This document shows positions 17,927 through 26,718 of a stretch of DNA of 64,000 nucleotides, in pieces; position 1 is the stretch's first letter; each line of letters opens with the position of its first letter. The stretch is from Dyella sp. OK004 (lineage in GTDB: Bacteria > Pseudomonadota > Gammaproteobacteria > Xanthomonadales > Rhodanobacteraceae). The position numbers and the translations under genes were made by a program. Under the pieces are notes generated by a model that saw only the letters and a list, made by a program, of their open reading frames with translations, was not told where the DNA came from and did not search any database. Where the stretch lies: assembly GCF_900114495.1 (NCBI RefSeq), contig NZ_FOZI01000002.1, forward strand, positions 930,001-994,000. Reading direction: 5' to 3'.

Positions 17927-17948
17927 GTTGATGATAATCATTCTCATC
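17927..17948 (-). promoter_or_regulatory. Fur box upstream of hemP
   Basis: The plus-strand sequence GATGATAATCATTCTCATC contains the Fur core ATGATAATCATT exactly and sits 32-53 bases before the hemP start, inside the expected promoter. Iron-replete repression by Fur is the expected outcome. Confidence 0.8.
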
Positions 17949-17978
17949 TGAGAGTCAACTGATCGATACCTCACTTCT

Positions 17979-18081
17979 CCCTCCCCTGTTCACTGGGGAG
18001 GGCTGGGGAGGGGTGGGTACTTGAGGAGGCGCTGCGGGGGAGGTTGTCTCAAGGGCCTCCCCCTCTGCGAGCAGAGGGAGG
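17979..18081. repeat. Two C-rich palindromic repeats
   Basis: CCCTCCCC-N8-GGGGAGGG occupies 17979-18002 and a second hairpin with GCAGAGGGAGG as its right arm occupies 18056-18081. They lie between the hemP promoter and the 3' end of the aldo/keto reductase gene and belong to the same family as the copies at 26599, 26687 and 49301. Confidence 0.6.
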
Positions 18082-18088
18082 AGCAGAG

Positions 18089-19057
18089 CTACGCCACAGC
18101 CTGCTCGATCTTCGCCAGCACCGCCTTATCCAGCTTCGGCAAAAGCTCCAGCGCATCCAGGTTGTGTTCCAGTTGCTCCAGCCGGCTTGCGCCCAGCATC
18201 ACCGTGGACACATGCGGGTTCGCCAGGCACCAGGCGATCGCCAGCTGCGCCTGCGTTGCGCCGAGTTCCTCAGCGATGGGTTGCAGACGGCGCACCTTGG
18301 CGATGCGGTCACCGCCCTGCTCCAGCAACGCCCTGCGCAGCCATTCGTAACCGGGCTGCCCCAGTCGCGCGTCGTCCGGTACGCCATCGTTGTATTTACC
18401 GGTGAGCAGGCCCGAGGCGAGGGGCGACCAAATGGTGGTGCCCATACCGAAGTCGCTGTAGAGCGAGGCGTACTCCACTTCCACGCGCTGACGATGCAGC
18501 AGGTTGTATTCCGGCTGCTCCATGGTCGGTGCGTACATATGGTTCTCGCGCGCGACCTTGTGCGCTTCGCGGATCTCGTCCGCCGACCATTCGCTGGTGC
18601 CCCAATACAACACCTTGCCCTGGCGCACGAGCGTATCCATCGCCGCTACGGTTTCCTCGATCGGCGTATCCGGATCGGGGCGATGGCAGAAGTACAGATC
18701 CAGGTGCTCCACACGCAGACGCTGCAGGGCCTGATGGCAGGCTTCGATCACATGCTTGCGCGACAGGCCGCGCTGCGTGGGCAGCGGATTGTTGCGCGCA
18801 CCGAAGAACACCTTGCTGGATACGCAGTAGCTGTCGCGCGGAAAGCGCAGATCGGCCAGCACGTCGCCCATCAGCGTCTCGGCGACACCATGGTTATAGA
18901 CCTCGGCGTTGTCGAAGAAATTGACGCCGCGGTCATGCGCCAGCGCGAGCAGATCGCGCGCCAGCGAACGCCCCACCTGCTGCCCGAAGGTGACCCAGGC
19001 GCCGAACGACAGCGCGGAAAGCTGCAAGCCACTCTTGCCAAGACGACGGTATTGCAT
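18089..19057 (-). CDS. Aldo/keto reductase, potassium-channel beta-subunit-like (322 aa)
   Basis: A complete TIM-barrel NADPH-dependent oxidoreductase. The catalytic tetrad is Asp49, Tyr54 (DNAEVY), Lys82 (SSKVFF) and His125 (YFCHRPD). The C-terminal cofactor segment reads STVMLGASRLEQLEHNLDAL. The sequence is closest to the Kv-beta/YghZ group. Its physiological substrate cannot be read from sequence. It stands alone, divergent from the SRPBCC gene at 19216 with about 158 bases between them and no obvious operator. Confidence 0.9.
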   Translation of the reverse strand: MQYRRLGKSGLQLSALSFGAWVTFGQQVGRSLARDLLALAHDRGVNFFDNAEVYNHGVAETLMGDVLADLRFPRDSYCVSSKVFFGARNNPLPTQRGLSRKHVIEACHQALQRLRVEHLDLYFCHRPDPDTPIEETVAAMDTLVRQGKVLYWGTSEWSADEIREAHKVARENHMYAPTMEQPEYNLLHRQRVEVEYASLYSDFGMGTTIWSPLASGLLTGKYNDGVPDDARLGQPGYEWLRRALLEQGGDRIAKVRRLQPIAEELGATQAQLAIAWCLANPHVSTVMLGASRLEQLEHNLDALELLPKLDKAVLAKIEQAVA

Positions 19058-19215
19058 AGGGAAGGCTCCAGTCCGGGGAATGGGTCAGCATGCCAAGAGC
19101 GCGGCATCAGCGTCCATGCCTGCATCCAAACCAGCGGTGCGATCGGTTCGCTTGACCGCCGTATCGCCAGCTACCCACGATACGCGCTCGCCAGCTCGCC
19201 GGGAGATACGTCATC

Positions 19216-19629
19216 GTGTGGACTTACGAACACAGCACCGACATCAACGCATCGCCTGCGCGCATCTGGGCGCTGTTCTCCGATGTACCCGGATGGAAGC
19301 ACTGGAATGCCGGGATCGAAGATATCCGCATGCATGGCCCTTTCGCCGTGGGCACCACGTTCACCATGAAGCCGCCGGGCGAAGACGCCTTCACCAGCAC
19401 GCTGATTGAGGTCGTCGCGCAGGAAGTATTCACCGATGAAACCATCATCGATGGCACTCGCGTGGTGGTAACGCATCGCATCCTGCCGCTGGCGCCTGAC
19501 CGCGCCAAAGTCAGCTACAACACCCGAATCACTGGGCCGGCGGCAGAGGATTTCGGGCCCATGGTGACCGCCGACTTCCCCGATGTATTGAGGGCCCTGA
19601 AGCGCCTGGCGGAGCAAACCACCGGCTGA
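19216..19629 (+). CDS. SRPBCC/polyketide-cyclase-like protein (137 aa)
   Basis: A START-like small-ligand-binding fold: N-terminal TDINASPARIWALFSDVPG and WKHWNAGIEDI are the family hallmarks, with a C-terminal amphipathic helix (FPDVLRALKRLAEQTTG). Such proteins bind hydrophobic ligands or act as cyclases; no catalytic residues can be assigned. The start is GTG at 19216 with GGGAG upstream. The metallo-hydrolase gene follows 100 bases downstream on the same strand. Confidence 0.8.
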   Translation: MWTYEHSTDINASPARIWALFSDVPGWKHWNAGIEDIRMHGPFAVGTTFTMKPPGEDAFTSTLIEVVAQEVFTDETIIDGTRVVVTHRILPLAPDRAKVSYNTRITGPAAEDFGPMVTADFPDVLRALKRLAEQTTG

Positions 19630-19729
19630 GCCATCGGACGGCCGCGCCACTACTGCCATTGAGTCGCCACCGTTCGCCCCCAGCTCTGCCCGCATGCGCT
19701 CAAGCGCACCACGTCCAGCGAGGCAGGTC

Positions 19730-20815
19730 ATGGCGATGTTTTCCCGGGAAGCCACGGGGCTCCGGCTCGAGCGCATGCGCGCTTCCACGCAGTACGCCGA
19801 CGGCCATTTCGTAAACACCTATCGCAGCAGCGCGCCACCCGCTACCGGGGAGCGGCCGACGCTGCGCGATTTCTTTTTCCGCACCGAAGGTCGTGAGCCG
19901 GCGCAGCCGTTGCCTGCGCTCGATCCACGCGCGGTCTGGACGCGACCGGTTACGACCGGCCTACGCACGACCTGGCTCGGCCATTCCACCGTGCTGCTGG
20001 AAATCGACGGCGTGCGCGTGCTGACCGACCCAGTGTGGGGTGAGCGTGCTTCGCCGTTTTCGTTCATGGGTCCGAAGCGATTCCAGCCGGTGCCAGTCGA
20101 CATCAACGCCCTGCCCCCGCTCGACGCGATCCTGATTTCGCACGACCACTACGACCATCTGGACTATTCGAGCATCCGCGCGCTCGCCGCGCTGCGCGTG
20201 CCGTTCATCACCTCGCTCGGTGTCGGCATGCACCTGGAGGCGTGGGGTGTGCCGGCCGATCGCATCATCGAACTCGACTGGTGGGAGCACGTTACCTTGC
20301 CGCGCGGGCTGACCATCACCGCAGCGCCGTCGCATCATTTCTCCGGGCGCGGCCTGCGTGATCGCAACACGACGTTGTGGTCTTCCTTCGTCTTGCGCGG
20401 CGAACAACACTCGGTGTTCTTCAGTGGCGACACTGGGCTATCGCCCGCGTTCGAGGAGATCGGCCGCAAGCTCGGGCCGTTCGATCTGGTGATGATCGAA
20501 GTCGGCGCCTTCCATCCTTCATGGGGCAACGTGCATCTGGGACCGGAGAACGCCTTGCAAGCCTGGTCGCAGCTGGGCAGCGGCCGCTTGCTGCCGGTGC
20601 ACTGGGGCACCTTCAATCTCGCCATGCATCCCTGGGAAGAGCCGGCGGAAGTGCTGCTGGCAAATGCACCCGAAGGTTTGCTGATGCCGCGGCTGGGCGA
20701 AGCGGTCGAACCCGCGCTGGTGGAAACGGTGCAGCCGTGGTGGCGTGGTGCCGTCGAACATCGCAACAGACCTGTGATGCCACACGCCACGGATTTACTA
20801 GCGCAGAAGGACTAA
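19730..20815 (+). CDS. Metallo-beta-lactamase-fold hydrolase, UlaG/NAPE-PLD-like (361 aa)
   Basis: The metal site HxHxDH is present as SHDHYDHLD (His138, His140, Asp142, His143), followed by the downstream His/Asp ligands (SHHFSGRG, FSGDTGLS, VHWGTF). The arrangement, with TTWLGHSTVLLEIDG leading in, is that of the NAPE-phospholipase D/UlaG-like subgroup, which may act on phospholipid or other phosphodiesters. The ATG at 19730 has an AGG-rich ribosome site directly before it; an upstream ATG at 19694 would add 12 residues. No signal peptide is evident. Confidence 0.87.
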   Translation: MAMFSREATGLRLERMRASTQYADGHFVNTYRSSAPPATGERPTLRDFFFRTEGREPAQPLPALDPRAVWTRPVTTGLRTTWLGHSTVLLEIDGVRVLTDPVWGERASPFSFMGPKRFQPVPVDINALPPLDAILISHDHYDHLDYSSIRALAALRVPFITSLGVGMHLEAWGVPADRIIELDWWEHVTLPRGLTITAAPSHHFSGRGLRDRNTTLWSSFVLRGEQHSVFFSGDTGLSPAFEEIGRKLGPFDLVMIEVGAFHPSWGNVHLGPENALQAWSQLGSGRLLPVHWGTFNLAMHPWEEPAEVLLANAPEGLLMPRLGEAVEPALVETVQPWWRGAVEHRNRPVMPHATDLLAQKD

Positions 20816-20825
20816 GCGCGCGCTG

Positions 20826-21323
20826 TCATAACCACGCCAGCGCGAGGCCCAGCACGACGGCCGCGAACACACCTGCCACGACATCATCCACCATCACGCC
20901 CAACCCGCCTTTCATGCGTCGGTCGAGCCAGCCGATCGGCCACGGCTTCCATACGTCGAACAGGCGGAACAGCGCGAAACCGGCAACGACAGCCCACCAC
21001 GGCGCCACCAATGCGGGAATCAGCGCAATCCACTGGCCGATAAATTCGTCCCACACAATACTGCGATGATCGTCCACGCCCAGCGCACGACCGGCGACGT
21101 TGCACGCCCACACACCCAACGCAAAACCAAGCACGATCACCAGCACATACAGCGGTAGGCTCAGTTGCCGCAGCAGCAGCCACGGCAGCAAGGCGGCGAG
21201 CGAGCCGAAGGTGCCTTGCGCCACTGGCGCCAGGCCGGAGCCGAAGCCACAGGCGATCCATCCTGCAGCGGATGAAGTCAGCGCGCGGCGCTGGGTATCG
21301 GTGAGGGTCTTCTTATCGTTCAT
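20826..21323 (-). CDS. pgpA: Phosphatidylglycerophosphatase A (165 aa)
   Basis: Removes phosphate from phosphatidylglycerol phosphate in the inner membrane, the last step of PG synthesis. Recognised by GFGSGLAPVAQGTFGSLAA near the N-terminus, the acidic WDEFIGQW motif and the C-terminal DDVVAGVFAAVVLG helix, with several membrane segments. The start at 21321-21323 gives the usual PgpA length and overlaps the thiL stop by four bases, so the two are translationally coupled. Confidence 0.93.
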   Translation of the reverse strand: MNDKKTLTDTQRRALTSSAAGWIACGFGSGLAPVAQGTFGSLAALLPWLLLRQLSLPLYVLVIVLGFALGVWACNVAGRALGVDDHRSIVWDEFIGQWIALIPALVAPWWAVVAGFALFRLFDVWKPWPIGWLDRRMKGGLGVMVDDVVAGVFAAVVLGLALAWL

Positions 21324-22300
21324 ACGGCGAAATGATCCCAGCCACGCCGCGCCGGTTCCAGCCATGAGCCATCCGGCTCGCGCACACGCACACCCTCGCC
21401 TTCGACGATGCGGCCGATGCGCGCGGCGCCGCAGCCAAGACGAGCCAGATCAGCCTGCACGTCGGCAACGCGCGCGGCGGGCACGGTGAAACACAGTTCG
21501 TAATCGTCGCCGCCGCTCAGTGCGAAATCGCGCGCACTGGTTTCGTCGAACAGACCGAGCAAGGCCGGTGAGCGAGGCAACCATGCGCTGTCGATCTCCG
21601 CACCGACGCCGCTTTGCGCGCAGATATGGCCAAGATCGGCGAGCAAACCATCGGAGATGTCCTGACACGCATTCGCGCGCTCGCGCAGAGCCACGCCCAC
21701 CGCCAGACGCGGCATCGGACGGTTCAGACGCTCGACCAGGTAATCACGCCGCGCATCGCCCGCTTCGACACGCGATGCGTGTTGCAGCAAGTACAAGCCA
21801 GCCGCTGCATCACCCAGCGTGCCGGTGACCAGCACCACATCGCCGACCTTGGCCCCCGCGCGAGTCAACGCTTTGCCCGGCGGCACGAAGCCATGCACGG
21901 CCACACTGATGGTGAGCGGCCCGCTGGTGGTGTCGCCGCCGACCAGGGCAAGCCGATGCGGCTGCGCCAGCTGCGCGAAGCCTTCGGCGAAGCCGTCGAT
22001 AAAGCTCTGCGTGGCCTGGACATCGGCCTTGGGCAAAGTCAGCGCCAGCAGCGCCCAGGCTGGTGTGGCGCCCATCGCTGCCAGATCGGAAAGATTCACC
22101 GCCAGCGACTTCCAGCCGATATCAGCGGGCGCCGTGTCGCGCGGGAAGTGCACGCCTTCGACCAAAGTGTCGATTGTCACCGCCAATTCCTGCCCTTCAG
22201 GCACGGCCAGCAGAGCGGCGTCGTCGCCAATGCCAAGCCGTACATCATCGCGGCCTTGCGCGGTGCGCTCGCGGATGCGGTCGATCAGACGAAATTCCAT
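21320..22300 (-). CDS. thiL: Thiamine-monophosphate kinase (326 aa)
   Basis: Phosphorylates thiamine phosphate to thiamine diphosphate with ATP. The N-terminal MEFRLIDRIRERT, the Mg-binding GIGDDAALL, the TLVEGVHF segment and the GDTTSGPL loop are all typical AIR-synthase-superfamily ThiL features. The ATG at 22298-22300 is the canonical start. It is followed by pgpA with ATGA overlap. In related genomes thiL usually follows nusB; here a GNAT gene and an opposite-strand gene separate them. Confidence 0.95.
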   Translation of the reverse strand: MEFRLIDRIRERTAQGRDDVRLGIGDDAALLAVPEGQELAVTIDTLVEGVHFPRDTAPADIGWKSLAVNLSDLAAMGATPAWALLALTLPKADVQATQSFIDGFAEGFAQLAQPHRLALVGGDTTSGPLTISVAVHGFVPPGKALTRAGAKVGDVVLVTGTLGDAAAGLYLLQHASRVEAGDARRDYLVERLNRPMPRLAVGVALRERANACQDISDGLLADLGHICAQSGVGAEIDSAWLPRSPALLGLFDETSARDFALSGGDDYELCFTVPAARVADVQADLARLGCGAARIGRIVEGEGVRVREPDGSWLEPARRGWDHFAV

Positions 22301-22442
22301 AGGCTTCAGGCATCGGCAAAACAGGGGCAAGCAGACCATCTGGCGCCGCGCGGCGCAAGTTCGTCTAGGTCCATCGTCATGCAGTCACGGCTAAACCACC
22401 TCGATAGAATCGCTCGATCCCGAACGGTCCGGAGGTTTTGCC

Positions 22443-22919
22443 ATGGTTCGCCTGTCGTCCATGTTTCGCCACACCGCCGCGCCGCTCGGCGCCGCCCTGA
22501 TCGCCCTGATGTCAGCCGCGCCGGTTCACGCCGCCAGCCCGGAAGAACAGGCCGTACTCGCTCCGTTCCAGTCCATTCTCGACGCCATCGCCAAGCGCGA
22601 CCGCAACCTGATGCGCGACAACCTGCTGCCTGGTGGCATGGTCACGCTCAAGCGCGGCGACAAGATCACTCAGCTGCATTTCGATGCGTTTATCGATCAC
22701 ATCCCGGTGACCGGCACACAGCAGTTGCAGGAGCGCATCTACAACCCGCTGGTGAAGATCGACGACGACATCGCCGTGATCTGGACGGAGTATCAGTTCT
22801 TTATCGACGGCAAGGTGGACCACTGCGGCACCGACATCGCGCATCTGGTCAAGCGCGACGGCCGCTGGCTGGTGGCTGGCATCGCCGATACGCAGCGCAA
22901 GGATTGTCCGGCGAAATAA
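22443..22919 (+). CDS. Exported SnoaL/NTF2-like protein (158 aa)
   Basis: A Sec signal peptide (ends VHAASPEE, about residue 31) is followed by an NTF2-like cone domain: helix AVLAPFQSILDAIAKRD, strands around VTLKRGDKITQLHF, and IAVIWTEYQFFIDGKVDHCG with KRDGRWLVAGIADT near the end, as in DUF4440 proteins. It is probably periplasmic; function unknown. GGAGG lies seven bases before the ATG. It is transcribed divergently from thiL. Confidence 0.8.
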   Translation: MVRLSSMFRHTAAPLGAALIALMSAAPVHAASPEEQAVLAPFQSILDAIAKRDRNLMRDNLLPGGMVTLKRGDKITQLHFDAFIDHIPVTGTQQLQERIYNPLVKIDDDIAVIWTEYQFFIDGKVDHCGTDIAHLVKRDGRWLVAGIADTQRKDCPAK

Positions 22920-22937
22920 GCGCCGGGCCGCGAAAAC

Positions 22938-23480
22938 TCAGCGGCTGAAAACGATGGTCGGGCTGCCGTGGTAGGTGGTGCGCTGCCACTCGCGAAAGCC
23001 CGCCTTCTCCGCCACGCGGATCGACAGCGCGTTCTCGGGCGAGATGATGCATACGGCACGCAAATGGCTGAGATGCTCCTCGCTCCAGGCAGTGACAGCG
23101 GCAACGGCCTCGCTCGCATAACCCTTGCCGTGCGCATGGGGTGCGAGCACCCAACCGAATTCCAGCATGCCTTCGAGTGAAGGAACCATATCGCGCTTCA
23201 GGTCGGCATAACCGATGTCGCCGATATAACGGCCGCCGTCCTTTTCCTCGACCGCCCAGTAGCCGTAGCCGAGCAGACTCCATAGGCCGGCATAGCGCAG
23301 GATGCGATCCCATACCTGCTCGCCATTGAACGGCACACCGCCAATGAAGCGAATGACGGCCGGATCCGACCAGATCGCCAGACAGGTGGCGTAATCGTCG
23401 GCCCGATGCGCGCGCATGCGCAGACGATCGGTTTCAAGCACGGGCGCGGAAGCCAGTGCGCCGACCGTCCGCGCCGACAT
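22938..23480 (-). CDS. GNAT N-acetyltransferase, RimJ/RimL type (180 aa)
   Basis: The opening TDRLRMRAHRADDYATCLAIWSDPAV and the acetyl-CoA-binding segment HGKGYASEAVAAVTAW, followed by NALSIRVAEKAGF, identify the RimJ/RimL-like GNAT family. The acceptor (ribosomal protein N-terminus, antibiotic or other amine) cannot be told. The start ATG at 23478-23480 shares one base with the nusB stop (TGATG), so translation is coupled to the rib/nus operon. Confidence 0.88.
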   Translation of the reverse strand: MSARTVGALASAPVLETDRLRMRAHRADDYATCLAIWSDPAVIRFIGGVPFNGEQVWDRILRYAGLWSLLGYGYWAVEEKDGGRYIGDIGYADLKRDMVPSLEGMLEFGWVLAPHAHGKGYASEAVAAVTAWSEEHLSHLRAVCIISPENALSIRVAEKAGFREWQRTTYHGSPTIVFSR

Positions 23481-23926
23481 CAACCTTTCTTCTCCGCCGC
23501 GCGCAGCTGCGCAGCCAGCTTGTCCAGCACGCCGTTGACGTAGCTGTGGCCGTGGTCGGCACCGAAGCGCTTGGTGACCTCGATAGCCTCGTTGATCACC
23601 ACGCGGTACGGCACATCCGGGCGGTACTTCAGCTCATAGGCGGCGAGGCGTAGCGCGGCGCGCTCGATCGGGTCGATCTGGCCGACTTCGCGATCGACGT
23701 ACGGCTTGAGCGAGTCGTCGAGTTCGTCGATGTGCTTCTCGACACCGTGCAGCAGATCCTCGAAGTACTCGAGGTCGGCCACTTCCATGTCCTGCTCATG
23801 CCGGAACTGGTCGATCACCGCGTTCATGTGGCTGCCGCTGAGCTGCCACGCATACAGCGCCTGCAGCGCGCGGCGGCGGGCGCGTGAGCGCGCGGCGAGA
23901 TCGATGCCCTCGGGACGCTGGCTCAT
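23480..23926 (-). CDS. nusB: Transcription antitermination factor NusB (148 aa)
   Basis: All-helical RNA-binding factor for rRNA antitermination with NusE (S10). Recognisable segments are RSRARRRALQALYAWQLSG at the N-terminus, IDPIERAALRLAAYEL and VPYRVVINEAIEVTKRFG towards the C-terminus. The ATG at 23924-23926 overlaps the ribH stop by one base (TGATG), giving tight coupling in the common ribH-nusB order. Confidence 0.96.
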   Translation of the reverse strand: MSQRPEGIDLAARSRARRRALQALYAWQLSGSHMNAVIDQFRHEQDMEVADLEYFEDLLHGVEKHIDELDDSLKPYVDREVGQIDPIERAALRLAAYELKYRPDVPYRVVINEAIEVTKRFGADHGHSYVNGVLDKLAAQLRAAEKKG

Positions 23927-24387
23927 CACAGCTTTCCGTACAGGTTGACCATCTCGAGTGCAGCGATGGCAGCATCGGCACCCTTGTTGCCGGCCTTGGT
24001 ACCGGAGCGCTCGATGGCCTGCTCGATGTTGTCGGTGGTCAACACACCGAAAGCCACCGGCACGCCGGATGCGTAGGCGGCCTGGGCCAGACCCTTGGCG
24101 CATTCGCCGGCCACGTAATCGAAGTGCGGGGTGGATCCGCGGATCACCGCGCCCAGCGCGATCACCGCGGCGTACTTGCCAGAGTTGGCCAGCTTGTGCG
24201 CGGCCAGGGCGATTTCCCAGGCACCGGGCACACGGATCAGCTCGATGTTGTCGTCTTTCACGCCATGGCGCACCAGTGCGTCACGCGCACCGGCCACCAG
24301 CGGCTCCACGACAAAGCCGTTGAAACGGCCGGCGACGATGGCAAAACGGCCCTTGGGCGCGGCGAAATCGCCTTCGATGATCTTCAT
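23926..24387 (-). CDS. ribH: 6,7-dimethyl-8-ribityllumazine synthase (153 aa)
   Basis: Condenses 5-amino-6-ribitylaminouracil with dihydroxybutanone phosphate to give lumazine. Signature segments are [54 protein letters not shown] and [20 protein letters not shown]. The ATG at 24385-24387 is preferred over a TTG two codons upstream. It lies between ldcA and nusB and is downstream of the FMN riboswitch at 27497-27688. Confidence 0.96.
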   Translation of the reverse strand: MKIIEGDFAAPKGRFAIVAGRFNGFVVEPLVAGARDALVRHGVKDDNIELIRVPGAWEIALAAHKLANSGKYAAVIALGAVIRGSTPHFDYVAGECAKGLAQAAYASGVPVAFGVLTTDNIEQAIERSGTKAGNKGADAAIAALEMVNLYGKL

Positions 24388-24435
24388 GGTCAATGTGTTC
24401 CTGGGTGGACCGCGGGCCCGTAGCGGCCGGGTATT

Positions 24436-25401
24436 TTACGAGATTTCGGGAATCCTGCCCGGATCGGGCCGGGGGGCGCCTCCGGACAGGTGAGGGTAGC
24501 CACTGAACGACAGCGTCGCCTGCCCCGCCGCCACGCGTAGCCGCGCCGGCACGCCGAATGGCAGGGTCAGCTTGTCCGGCTCGTGCCCGAAGGGCATGCC
24601 ATGCACCACCGGCACCCGGGTCAACCGACTGATCTGGGCAAAACCCGAGTCCAGGTCATAACCGTTGTCGTAGGCGCTGGGCCGGCACTGGCTGAAATCG
24701 CCAAGCACGAGGGCGCGCTGGCGATCCAATACGCCCGACAAGTGCAGTTGGTACAGCAGGCGTTCGATGCGGAACGGCGGCTCGCCAATGTCTTCCACGT
24801 AGAGGATGCCGCCTTCGATGGCCGGGAAATACGGCGTACCGATCAGGCTGCACAGCACGGCAAGGTTGCCGCCCCACAGCGGGCCTTCCACATCCAGCTC
24901 GGCGTCGCCCGGCGTTTTCCAGCTCCCGCTCGCCTGGGACGAGGTCAGCGTCTGCCAGAAGTGCTGCCAGGTGAAGGCGCTGGGTTCGGCCGCGCCAAAA
25001 TCCGGCCCCAGCATCGGGCCGCCGAAGGTGGTGAGGCCGGCGCGCTTGTACAGCGCCAGCTGGAGTGCAGTGAAATCGCTATGGCCGACCAGCAGCGTGG
25101 ACGAACCCGCGAGCCGTTCGCGCAGCGCGTCGTAGTGAAGCTGTTCCAGCAAACGGGTGGCGCCATAACCGCCACGGATCGCCAGCGCGATATCCGGCAG
25201 TACCTCGGCCGTCGCCAGTGCATTGATATCGGCCACGCGCTCCGGGTCGGCGCCGGCATAGCGCAGCTCGGCGCGATCCAGCACTTCCAGACCATCTACC
25301 GCACAACCTGCCGAACGCAACCGCGCCACGCCCCGCGTCACGGCGGGACGGTCATGCGGGTAACCGGAAGGAGCGATCAGGCGGATGGTGGTAGCGATCA
25401 T
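24436..25401 (-). CDS. ldcA: LD-carboxypeptidase, S66 family (321 aa)
   Basis: Cytoplasmic serine peptidase that trims the terminal D-Ala from recycled murein tetrapeptide. The nucleophile is Ser108 in LLVGHSDFTAL; the Glu/His partners are in ILYVEDIGEPP and VVHGMPFGH. The fold begins IRLIAPSGYP and has RGGYGATRLL as usual. It sits in the riboflavin operon between ribBA and ribH, which is unusual for a murein gene. The microcin-C-degrading relatives (MccF) share these motifs, so that role is the alternative. Confidence 0.9.
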   Translation of the reverse strand: MIATTIRLIAPSGYPHDRPAVTRGVARLRSAGCAVDGLEVLDRAELRYAGADPERVADINALATAEVLPDIALAIRGGYGATRLLEQLHYDALRERLAGSSTLLVGHSDFTALQLALYKRAGLTTFGGPMLGPDFGAAEPSAFTWQHFWQTLTSSQASGSWKTPGDAELDVEGPLWGGNLAVLCSLIGTPYFPAIEGGILYVEDIGEPPFRIERLLYQLHLSGVLDRQRALVLGDFSQCRPSAYDNGYDLDSGFAQISRLTRVPVVHGMPFGHEPDKLTLPFGVPARLRVAAGQATLSFSGYPHLSGGAPRPDPGRIPEIS

Positions 25402-25473
25402 GGCGTGTCGTCGTTGAAGGTAGCCGGCAGTATGCCGGCTACGACATGGCGAGGTCGTGGCGAAGCCATGGCC

Positions 25474-26565
25474 TCACACGTGCTCGACTACCTCCAGACC
25501 GAAGCCAGCCAGTCCGACCAATTTGCGCGGCGTGCCCAAAACACGCAGGCGATGCACGCCGAGGTCGGCCAGCATCTGCGCGCCCAGACCAAGCTGGCGC
25601 CACTCCTGCTGCTGCACTTCTTCCGGCGCCTGCGTGGTCGGCTGACGGCTCAGGCGGCGCAGCAGCGCATCGGGCGTGTCCTCGCCGGATAGCACCAACA
25701 GCACGCCGCGATCTTCATCCGCAATGCGGCGAAGCGCAGAAGTCACCGTGAGGCCAAGATCGTCGCGCTGCAGATGAAGCACATCGGAAAGCGTGTTGCG
25801 CACATGCACGCGCGACAGCACCGGCGCACCGTCATTCACCTTGCCGCGTACCAGCGCGAAATGCAGACCGTGGTGAATCGCGTCGCGGTAGGCCACCAGG
25901 CGGAACGGGCCAAACTCGGTCTCCACCTGCTCCTCGTGCACGCGCTGCACGGTCTTCTCGGTTTCCAGGCGGTAACGGATCAGATCCGCGATGCTGCCGA
26001 TCTTCAGGCCGTGCTTCTGCGCGAAAATTTCCAGCTCGGGGCGCCGCGCCATCGAACCATCTTCGTGCAGGATTTCGATCAGCACGGCAGAGGGCTCCAG
26101 GCCCGCAAGCGCAGCCAGATCGCAGCCGGCTTCGGTGTGGCCAGCGCGCGTCAGCACACCGCCCGGTTGCGCGGTCAGCGGGAAGATATGGCCAGGCTGC
26201 GACAGATCATGCGGCTTCGCATCCGACTTCACCGCGACCTGGATGGTGCGCGCGCGGTCGTGCGCCGAGATGCCGGTGGTGACACCTTCCGCCGCTTCGA
26301 TCGAAACGGTGAAGTTGGTGTGGTACGGCGACGTGTTGTCGCTGACCATCGGACGCAGGCCGAGCTGGCGCGTGCGCTGCTCGGTCAAGGTCAGGCAGAC
26401 CAGGCCGCGCGCTTCGCGCACCATGAAGTTGATGTCCTCCGGCCGCACCATTTGCGCAGCCATGATCAGATCGCCTTCGTTCTCGCGATCTTCGTCATCG
26501 AGGATCACCACCATGCGGCCGGCACGGATGTCTTCGAGGATTTCGGGGATGGTGTTGAAAGCCAT
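25474..26565 (-). CDS. ribBA: 3,4-dihydroxy-2-butanone 4-phosphate synthase with degenerate RibA-like domain (363 aa)
   Basis: The N-terminal RibB domain (1 to about 205) is complete: DDEDRENEGDL metal/acidic loop, HTEAGCDLA and ISAHDRARTI. It converts ribulose 5-phosphate to the four-carbon unit. The C-terminal domain (about 210-363) has the RibA fold (TEFGPFRLVAYRD) but lacks the zinc cysteines: where active RibA has SECLTGD and RCDCG this protein has VRNTLSD and QRDDLG, and the GTP-binding EGRNIGL region is not recognisable. So it is very probably only a RibB enzyme. A genuine RibA must be encoded elsewhere. Confidence 0.92.
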   Translation of the reverse strand: MAFNTIPEILEDIRAGRMVVILDDEDRENEGDLIMAAQMVRPEDINFMVREARGLVCLTLTEQRTRQLGLRPMVSDNTSPYHTNFTVSIEAAEGVTTGISAHDRARTIQVAVKSDAKPHDLSQPGHIFPLTAQPGGVLTRAGHTEAGCDLAALAGLEPSAVLIEILHEDGSMARRPELEIFAQKHGLKIGSIADLIRYRLETEKTVQRVHEEQVETEFGPFRLVAYRDAIHHGLHFALVRGKVNDGAPVLSRVHVRNTLSDVLHLQRDDLGLTVTSALRRIADEDRGVLLVLSGEDTPDALLRRLSRQPTTQAPEEVQQQEWRQLGLGAQMLADLGVHRLRVLGTPRKLVGLAGFGLEVVEHV

Positions 26566-26598
26566 AACGGTGTCCCGGTGTGATGTTCTGTTTTTGCC

Positions 26599-26713
26599 CC
26601 TCCCCCTGCACGCAGGGGGAGGCTGTGAGGGGGTAAGCCCTTGAGCCGAGCTTCACTATTTAGTGCGGGGCTTGACCCCACCCCAGCCCTCCCCTGCTGC
26701 ACGCAGGAGAGGG
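26599..26713. repeat. Two C-rich palindromic repeats between ribBA and ribE
   Basis: A perfect 11-bp inverted repeat CCTCCCCCTGC-AC-GCAGGGGGAGG covers 26599-26622. A second, CCCTCCCCTGC...GCAGGAGAGGG, covers 26687-26713 and has exactly the same arms as the copy at 49301-49327. They would form strong mRNA hairpins inside the rib operon without T-tracts. Confidence 0.65.
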
Positions 26714-26718
26714 AGTTC

